Assembly: GCF_029887875.1 (NCBI RefSeq)
Contig: NZ_JARXRM010000012.1
Location: forward strand, 64,412-128,411
DNA: 64,000 nucleotides
Direction: 5' to 3'
From: Luteimonas endophytica
GTDB lineage: Bacteria; Pseudomonadota; Gammaproteobacteria; Xanthomonadales; Xanthomonadaceae
A program made the translations under genes and the position numbers. Below the pieces are notes generated by a model. The model made no database searches, was not told the DNA's origin, and saw only the letters and a list, made by a program, of their open reading frames with translations. Numbering within the stretch: the first letter of the stretch is position 1; every line of letters begins with the position of its first letter. Below, in pieces: positions 58,190 to 64,000 of the stretch.

Positions 58190-58620
58190 AACTACGAGTA
58201 AACCTCTAGATGAGGCATACCACGAACTCTGCGCTACGCTCCTTGCCGTCAATCGAGCTCGACAGCCGGTTGGGATCTTAACTTTGCCATGACAAATCGC
58301 GATGGCCGCGCCGAGGCATAGCCAGCGACAGAACACTTTGCGGGCGCAGGGTTCCGACCTTAGTCAGCACCTGGGCGGTTCGGGGGCAGAATACCGATTA
58401 GGCGAATGCACCTGTCTCGCCGCCCTCCCCGGCCCGTCGCTGGCCCGCTTGACCTACAAGCGGGAACCTACCTCCTCCGGAACCACGCCGAACTGCATCT
58501 CCAGCCCCTCGACCACCCCGCCCAGCACCTCGGCGGCGGCCTGGCAGCCGGCCGCGATGTCTTCCGCGCCATCGGCGCGATGGGCGGCGGCGGCCTTCAT
58601 CACCTGCAGGAGCGAACGCG
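58190..58620. repeat. Copy 4 (reference copy) of the module-border repeat
   Basis: Covers the downstream flank and 3' part of the 58454-58987 gene. It is repeated at 51795-52200 and, in part, at 48345-48510 and 50165-50555. With 51795 it forms direct repeats around the T6SS cargo operon and cassettes between. Confidence 0.75.
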
Positions 58621-58987
58621 CATGCAGCAGGCGCGCATGCAGCTCGCTGGCGAAGGCCGGGCGGTCCGCCTGCGGCACGGCAGGCGCGTCCACGGCGGCG
58701 GCCGGCGCGAGCCGCTGCGCATAGACCTGATCCAGGAGGCCGCGCGCCTCGCGGGCCGCGCTGAAGATGACTTCCCCAAGCGCAGGCAGGCTGTGGTCGT
58801 CCAAGGGGGCGGTGCCGATCGCGATCACGTCGCCAGTGGCGGTGATCGTTCGCAGCAGTCCGTCGAGCTGATCGACCTGATCGAGGGTGATGCCGAAGGC
58901 CAGGCGGTTAGGTGGTGTGTCGGCGACGCTCCCCGCCCGGTGCTCGCCGTCGCACGCATTGCGGGAAGGGGTGACTGCTTCGGCCAT
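58454..58987 (-). CDS. Uncharacterised helical protein, complete member of a local repeat family
   Basis: 177 aa. RLAFGITLDQVDQLDGLLRT, TATGDVIAIGTAPLDDHSLP, ALGEVIFSAAREARGLLDQV, then an Ala-rich linker and ELHARLLHARSLLQVMKAAA, GCQAAAEVLGGVVEGLEMQF. All alpha-helical, cytosolic. No family recognised. The only intact copy of a gene whose pieces recur at three places between 48.3 and 52.2 kb. Confidence 0.68.
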   Translation of the reverse strand: MAEAVTPSRNACDGEHRAGSVADTPPNRLAFGITLDQVDQLDGLLRTITATGDVIAIGTAPLDDHSLPALGEVIFSAAREARGLLDQVYAQRLAPAAAVDAPAVPQADRPAFASELHARLLHARSLLQVMKAAAAHRADGAEDIAAGCQAAAEVLGGVVEGLEMQFGVVPEEVGSRL

Positions 58988-59173
58988 GTTCGCGCTCCTT
59001 CGCTACGGGCCTCCATTGTTGGTGGCTATGGGCGATTTGTCGTCTCCACCTGGTGGACGTCCGAGGTATCCATTCGCGATACCGAAATGGAGCGCAGTCG
59101 GAGCCGCGCCCGACCGGCCCCAACACCACGAGGCGCCGCACAGGAAACGGCCCCGCCTGCGCGGGGCCGTCCC

Positions 59174-60391
<1,218 letters not shown>

Positions 60392-60449
60392 GTCTTCCAT
60401 TCCTTGTAAGGCCCCGCGCGTCGCGTCCGTGCGACGAGCGGGGATATCG

Positions 60450-61574
60450 CTACTTCATCGTCACCAGTTGCCTGACGACGCCATCCAGGCCGCCGAACAC
60501 GGTCAACCGGTCGATCTTCTCGGTCACCTTCTCCAGGGCTTCCAGCTCCTTGAGACGCATCAGCACCGGGCTCTCGTCGATCAGCTTCGCGGTGTTGAGC
60601 AGCGACCGGGTGGCGTTGGCCTCCTCGCGGCGGCGGATCACGTTGGCCTGCGCCTGCTTCTCCGCCTGCACCACGCCGTTGAGGATCTCGCGCATCTCGC
60701 CCGGCAGGATCACGTCCTTGACGCCGACACCCAGGACTTCGATGCCGAGCGCCTCCACGCGACCGCGCACGTAGGCGAAGATCTCCGCGTCCAGCGTGGC
60801 CTTGTCGCCCAGCAACTCGTCGAGCGTGCGCGCGGCCACGGCCTTGCGCAAACCGTACTGCAGTTCGCGGTAGACGTAGTCGCCGTACTTGGCCACCTGC
60901 GTGCGCGCGGCGACCGGGTCGGTCACGCGCACGGACGCGGCCAGGTTCACGCGCAGGCTCACCTTGTCGCGGGTCAACAGCTCCTGGCCGGAGACCTCCA
61001 TGGACTGCACGCGCAGCTCGATGGTCTCCACCGCCACGTTCTTCCGGAAGTTCCAGAAGGCGTAGCTGCCGGCGCCGAGCACCTCAACCAGCATGTTGTC
61101 GACGAACACCAGGCCCGCCGACTCCGCCGGCACCTCCAGCACCACGGCCACGCGGGCCAGCGCGCCGAGCTGGCGCAGGCGACGCGCGACCTCCGGCGCC
61201 ACCCGCAACCCTTCCGCGAGCGACACCGTCTCGACGTCGACCTGCACCAGGCCGCGCCAGTACAGCTGGCGCACGCCCGGGGCCAGCACGTCCTCGAGGC
61301 GGCCGTTCTTCGAGACCAGGCCCACCTCGTCCATGCCGATGTCGGCGAGCACGAAGGTCTCGCCCGGGCGCGCGCCGAGCGCGGCGATCAACGCGTCGGC
61401 ATCGTTGCCGGCGTATTCCGGCTTGCGGATGTCGTGCACCACCACCTCCAGCTGGCCGCGCCACGCGAACAGGCGGTACACGCCCGGCGCGAGCACGCGT
61501 TCGAAACGGCGGTTGCGATACACCAGGCCGCGCTCGGCATCGCCGATCACGACCCGTCGGGTCCAGAACATCAT
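60450..61574 (-). CDS. Slipin (SPFH/band 7) family protein
   Basis: 374 aa. VVIGDAERGLVYRNRRFERVLAPGVYRLF is repeated in degenerate form before the SPFH domain (VQSMEVSGQELLTRDKVSLRVNLAASVRVTDPVAARTQV) and the coiled-coil with GIEVLGVGVKDVILPGEMREI and QAEKQAQANVIRRREEANATRSLLNTAKLI. No clear transmembrane helix, as in a subgroup of slipins that occur with RtcB. SD GAGGAGA before ATG 61574. Co-transcription with rtcB is likely. Confidence 0.92.
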   Translation of the reverse strand: MMFWTRRVVIGDAERGLVYRNRRFERVLAPGVYRLFAWRGQLEVVVHDIRKPEYAGNDADALIAALGARPGETFVLADIGMDEVGLVSKNGRLEDVLAPGVRQLYWRGLVQVDVETVSLAEGLRVAPEVARRLRQLGALARVAVVLEVPAESAGLVFVDNMLVEVLGAGSYAFWNFRKNVAVETIELRVQSMEVSGQELLTRDKVSLRVNLAASVRVTDPVAARTQVAKYGDYVYRELQYGLRKAVAARTLDELLGDKATLDAEIFAYVRGRVEALGIEVLGVGVKDVILPGEMREILNGVVQAEKQAQANVIRRREEANATRSLLNTAKLIDESPVLMRLKELEALEKVTEKIDRLTVFGGLDGVVRQLVTMK

Positions 61575-61925
61575 GGGTGTCTCCTCGTGAATGGCTCTGG
61601 TGATCCGGCTCGCGAGGGGCGGGGAGCCGGTTGCCGCGGGATGCCGGCGGCGGGATGCCGCCGGCGGAAAAGGTGGGAACGCCCTTGACGGAGAACACGC
61701 GGGCGGCCGGTGCTGGCGTTGGCGTCTCGCGAGGATCGGCGGTCGCACCCGTGCCGGCGCACAACCGTTTCTCTTCGCTGTCGGCCACCGCCAGGACGCG
61801 GTGCCGGTGCGCTCCCCGCTGCGTGCTCCGTCGTGCATCGCGTTGTATTGCGATGCCCGGCGACCCACGCACGGGACGTTCCCGGATCGGGCTTGCGCCC
61901 TGTTGTGCTGATAACAATCAGCGAT

Positions 61926-61998
61926 CGTTGGAGCGGGATTCGAACCCGCGACACATGGATGAAAAGTCCATTGCTCTAACCGTCTGAGCTATCCAGAG
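61926..61998 (-). ncRNA. tRNA-like element 1 (anticodon-like TTT)
   Basis: Reads as a cloverleaf on the minus strand: acceptor CTCTGGA/TCCAACG with only 5 of 7 pairs, D arm TAGCTCAGACGGTTAGAGC, anticodon arm ATGGA-CTTTTCA-TCCAT, T arm GCGGG-TTCGAAT-CCCGC. The loop would read Lys (TTT), but position 37 is C and no CCA is encoded. It is more likely a tRNA-like RNA or decayed tRNA than a working tRNA-Lys. Confidence 0.7.
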
Positions 61999-61999
61999 G

Positions 62000-62071
62000 T
62001 CAACGTGCGGGACTCGAACCCGCAACCGACAGCATCCGAAGCTGTTGCTCTCCCAGTTGAGCCAACGTTGT
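62000..62071 (-). ncRNA. tRNA-like element 2 (anticodon-like CGG)
   Basis: Acceptor ACAACGT/ACGTTGA (6 of 7 pairs), D arm GCTCAACTGGGAGAGC, anticodon arm ACAGC-TTCGGAT-GCTGT, T arm GCGGG-TTCGAGT-CCCGC. A complete cloverleaf with loop CGG (Pro in the code), but unlike a normal tRNA-Pro in its acceptor. Ends 1 bp from element 1. Confidence 0.72.
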
Positions 62072-62120
62072 CGCAGCCGCCCCGGGCCGGCATCGGCATA
62101 CGCCACGGCAGCGCCGCGCG

Positions 62121-62203
62121 CACCGGGCGGGACACGATCCCGCACCGCTGTTGCCGGTGGATCCGACTGCGCATTGCCGCCTCTCCCGAAGCGGCAATTC
62201 ATG
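62121..62203 (-). ncRNA. tRNA-like element 3 (degenerate)
   Basis: T-arm-like GCGGG-ATCGTGT-CCCGC and D-arm-like GCCGC-TTCGGGAGA-GGCGGC at the proper spacing; no paired acceptor or clear anticodon arm. Same strand and series as elements 1 and 2. Confidence 0.4.
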
Positions 62204-62241
62204 GCGTCGCACCGCGCCGCGGCCTGCACCGAGGCACCCAG

Positions 62242-62312
62242 GCGCCGCGCCGGACGCGGGCGTGAACCCGCACCGTCGCGTCTCCGCGTCCCTTGCCACA
62301 GGCCAGCATGGC
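62242..62312 (-). ncRNA. tRNA-like element 4 (degenerate)
   Basis: GCGGG-TTCACG-CCCGC resembles a T arm and GGACGCGGAGACGCG a paired stem before it. Acceptor pairing is not evident. Listed because of the regular spacing with elements 1 to 3. Confidence 0.35.
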
Positions 62313-62378
62313 CCGGGTGCCTCGGGATCGCGCGATGCACGCGCGTTCCAGATTTCCTTTGCGAACGCCGAAACGAAA

Positions 62379-62407
62379 ATGCCCCCGGCATGGAGTCCGA
62401 GGGCATT
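62379..62407 (-). terminator. Hairpin upstream of the tRNA-like series, minus strand
   Basis: AATGCCC pairs with GGGCATT around a 15-nt loop and is followed on the minus strand by TTCGTTT. It would end transcription coming from the short ORF at 62457-62561. Confidence 0.55.
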
Positions 62408-62456
62408 CGCCGTGCCTCGGAAGATCGGGGCGACCGATCTCCCGTGGAGGAGCCGG

Positions 62457-62561
62457 TCAGGTCAGGGGGACGCCTTCATGCGCGAACCACGCGCGCAGGC
62501 CCGCATCGCGCTTGCGCAGCGATGGCATGGGGCGTTGGGCGATGTGGTTGCGGAGGGTCAT
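62457..62561 (-). CDS. Short ORF, 34 aa
   Basis: ATG to TGA: MTLRNHIAQRPMPSLRKRDA then GLRAWFAHEGVPLT. Basic and codon-biased, followed 50 bp later by a hairpin terminator. The ribosome-binding site is weak. Could be a small protein or chance. Confidence 0.3.
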   Translation of the reverse strand: MTLRNHIAQRPMPSLRKRDAGLRAWFAHEGVPLT

Positions 62562-62890
62562 GGTCGAAAGCCGATTGGTGCGTTGAGTCGGGATCTCGCG
62601 GATCCCGAAGGGTGCGCACCATACTCGCGTTTCTTGCCGGCCGCAAGCGGAACTTCAGTTTCGCGACGAGCGGTCAGGTGACGCGCTCGAGCGGCCACTG
62701 TTCGAGCAGGCTTGTGCGTGCAGAGGACAAAGGCAGCGCGATCTCCCTGCCTTGGTTCGAACCGATTGAAAGACCGACCACCTACGCTCGCCGGTCCTGG
62801 GATAGCATCTATGCTCACGGTCTGCCTGCTGTCGGAGCCATCTCGGCCGGGCATACCAACCATGGGCACACCGGGTCAGGAGACAACGAC

Positions 62891-64000
62891 GTGAGGACTG
62901 GCAGCCCGATTCGATGCGTGCTGCTGTCGCTACTCAGCGCAATGGCATTGCTCGGGTGCGGCGAGACGGCACCACGCCAGCCCGGTGCTTCCCCACTCGC
63001 GCAGCTACCGGTGTGCGCTGAAGGGCAGATGGCCGGTATCGCGCCCACCCCAGCCGAGATCGCCTCGCATCGTCAGTACGAAGTTCCCGTCCTCACTATT
63101 CCCGGCCCCTACGATCCGGAGCGCATCTGGGGGCTGTCCCTCACGTTGCTGGTGGACGAGTCCGGTGCCGTGGCCTGCTATGAGGTGGAAGATTTCTTCG
63201 GTCGGCCGCAGGCCATGACGGGCGAGCGCCTCGCCCTGCTGCGCGCGATGACGGCATGGCGCTTCAAGCCATTCCTGCAAGCGGGCACCGCGGTGCCCGC
63301 GATCGTTCGCGAACAGATCTATGAGCAGCGTCTCCCGCAGCATCGCCGCTCCATGCCTGAAGTCCCGCACGGCCAGGTCACCGTTTCGCTTCATCGTAGT
63401 GGTTGCTTCGGCTTGTGCCCTGCGTACACCGTGGAGATCCAGGGCGACGGGACCGTCACGTATGAGGGCCAGCGGTTTGTCGACGTGGAAGGTGTGCACC
63501 GCTACCGGATTCCGGCCAGTCAGGTGGCATCGCTGGTCGAGGAGATCGAACGCAAGGACCTGTGGTCCATGGACAGGAACTATCGCGCGCCCATCACCGA
63601 TAATCCGACCTACGTGTTGACGTTGCGGCTGGGGGACCAGACACACCAGATCGAGGACTACGTGGGGCCCATAGTAGGAATGCCGCAGGTCATCCGGGAG
63701 TTCCAGGAGCAGGTGGATCAGGTTGGGCGTACCGCGCAGTGGACCAGCCTGTCCCTTGCGGCAGTGGACCGCCTGCGGCAGGAGGGCTTCGACTTTCGTT
63801 CGGAAGATGCCGCAGATCTGCTGGTCCGCGCGGTAAGCAATCAAGCAGGAGACGACGAGAAGGCCATGCTCAAGTTGATCGAGTACGGCACGCCGCTGCA
63901 AGGCGGGAAGTCGAACCGCTTGTATGCGGAGCCTGTCGAGCAACCCCTGCTCGACTTGGCGTTGGCGAACCATCGCCTCCTGCTGATTGCCCCGCTGATC
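62891..64000 (+). CDS. Lipoprotein with DUF6438-like domain and possible ankyrin-type C-terminus (runs off the window)
   Basis: Open to the right edge (at least 370 aa). GTG start with CAGGAG 8 nt upstream. Lipoprotein signal LLSLLSAMALLGCGE with Cys at about 24. Residues 40-150 look like a TonB-C/AgmX-type domain (LTLLVDESGAVACYEVEDFFGRPQ; MTAWRFKPFL). Residues 160-290 contain VTVSLHRSGCFGLCPAYTVEIQGDGTVTYEG, the DUF6438 pattern with its Cys pair. From about 325 AMLKLIEYGTPLQ and LLDLALANHRLLLIAPLI suggest ankyrin-like repeats. Confidence 0.78.
   Translation, partial: MRTGSPIRCVLLSLLSAMALLGCGETAPRQPGASPLAQLPVCAEGQMAGIAPTPAEIASHRQYEVPVLTIPGPYDPERIWGLSLTLLVDESGAVACYEVEDFFGRPQAMTGERLALLRAMTAWRFKPFLQAGTAVPAIVREQIYEQRLPQHRRSMPEVPHGQVTVSLHRSGCFGLCPAYTVEIQGDGTVTYEGQRFVDVEGVHRYRIPASQVASLVEEIERKDLWSMDRNYRAPITDNPTYVLTLRLGDQTHQIEDYVGPIVGMPQVIREFQEQVDQVGRTAQWTSLSLAAVDRLRQEGFDFRSEDAADLLVRAVSNQAGDDEKAMLKLIEYGTPLQGGKSNRLYAEPVEQPLLDLALANHRLLLIAPLI

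Noticed and set aside
61926-62071. Normal tRNA-Lys and tRNA-Pro genes
   Set aside because: Acceptor mismatches, an unusual position 37 and lack of encoded CCA make ordinary tRNA genes doubtful; kept as tRNA-like elements.

Overview
The window is high-GC, gene-dense proteobacterial DNA. Gene content (TonB-like envelope proteins, MipA/OmpV porin-like protein, NrsF/DUF1109 anti-sigma, Atu4866 protein, RHS and PAAR polymorphic toxins, and integron-type attC sites of the AATTCATTCAAGCCGA type) fits a member of the Xanthomonadaceae such as Lysobacter, Luteimonas or a relative. This is an inference from protein style; there is no rRNA or other marker gene in the window.

Region 1 (1-30.6 kb) is ordinary accessory chromosome: secreted or lipid-anchored hydrolases, GNAT, VOC, DUF1801, YCII and GyrI-like small-molecule proteins, SDR enzymes paired with AraC or LysR regulators, a MerR/B12-type regulator next to a fasciclin protein, a stress-membrane operon (tail-anchored protein, holin-X-like, DUF3618, CsbD), an ECF sigma/NrsF pair, an ArsR/membrane-protein pair with a perfect 20-bp palindrome, and a stand-alone HipA (YjjJ-like) kinase. 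Several broken genes (histidine kinase fragment, beta-propeller fragment, truncated SnoaL) lie among them.

Region 2 (about 30.7-39.7 kb, resuming at 50.6-51.8 and 55.9-58.1 kb) is a decayed integron cassette array without an integrase in view. Small, mostly minus-strand, mostly unknown ORFs (membrane proteins, zinc ribbons, lipoproteins, NTF2-like, YCII, M24) are separated by attC-like imperfect palindromes; several ORF stop codons lie inside the attC R'' box. G+C falls visibly and gene remnants are common.

Region 3 (39.7-55.9 kb) is a cluster of three polymorphic-toxin modules lodged in the array. The first is a split RHS operon of three secreted proteins coupled by 4-bp overlaps (N-terminal part; YD-repeat part ending in six FN3 domains; core plus M23 peptidase toxin tip), followed by a coupled lipoprotein that is a candidate periplasmic immunity protein. 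The second is an orphan RHS tip with a nuclease-like C-terminus and a DUF6572-like partner. The third is a type VI secretion cargo operon: PAAR, DUF4123, small adaptor candidate, Tox-REase-5 toxin and two tandem Imm52 paralogues. Four full or partial copies of one gene (complete at 58.45-58.99 kb) sit at the module borders and probably mark recombination points.

Region 4 (59.2-62.6 kb) is an RNA-repair locus: slipin and rtcB on the minus strand, preceded by a series of tRNA-like elements on the same strand. The window ends inside a lipoprotein gene with a DUF6438-like domain (from 62891).
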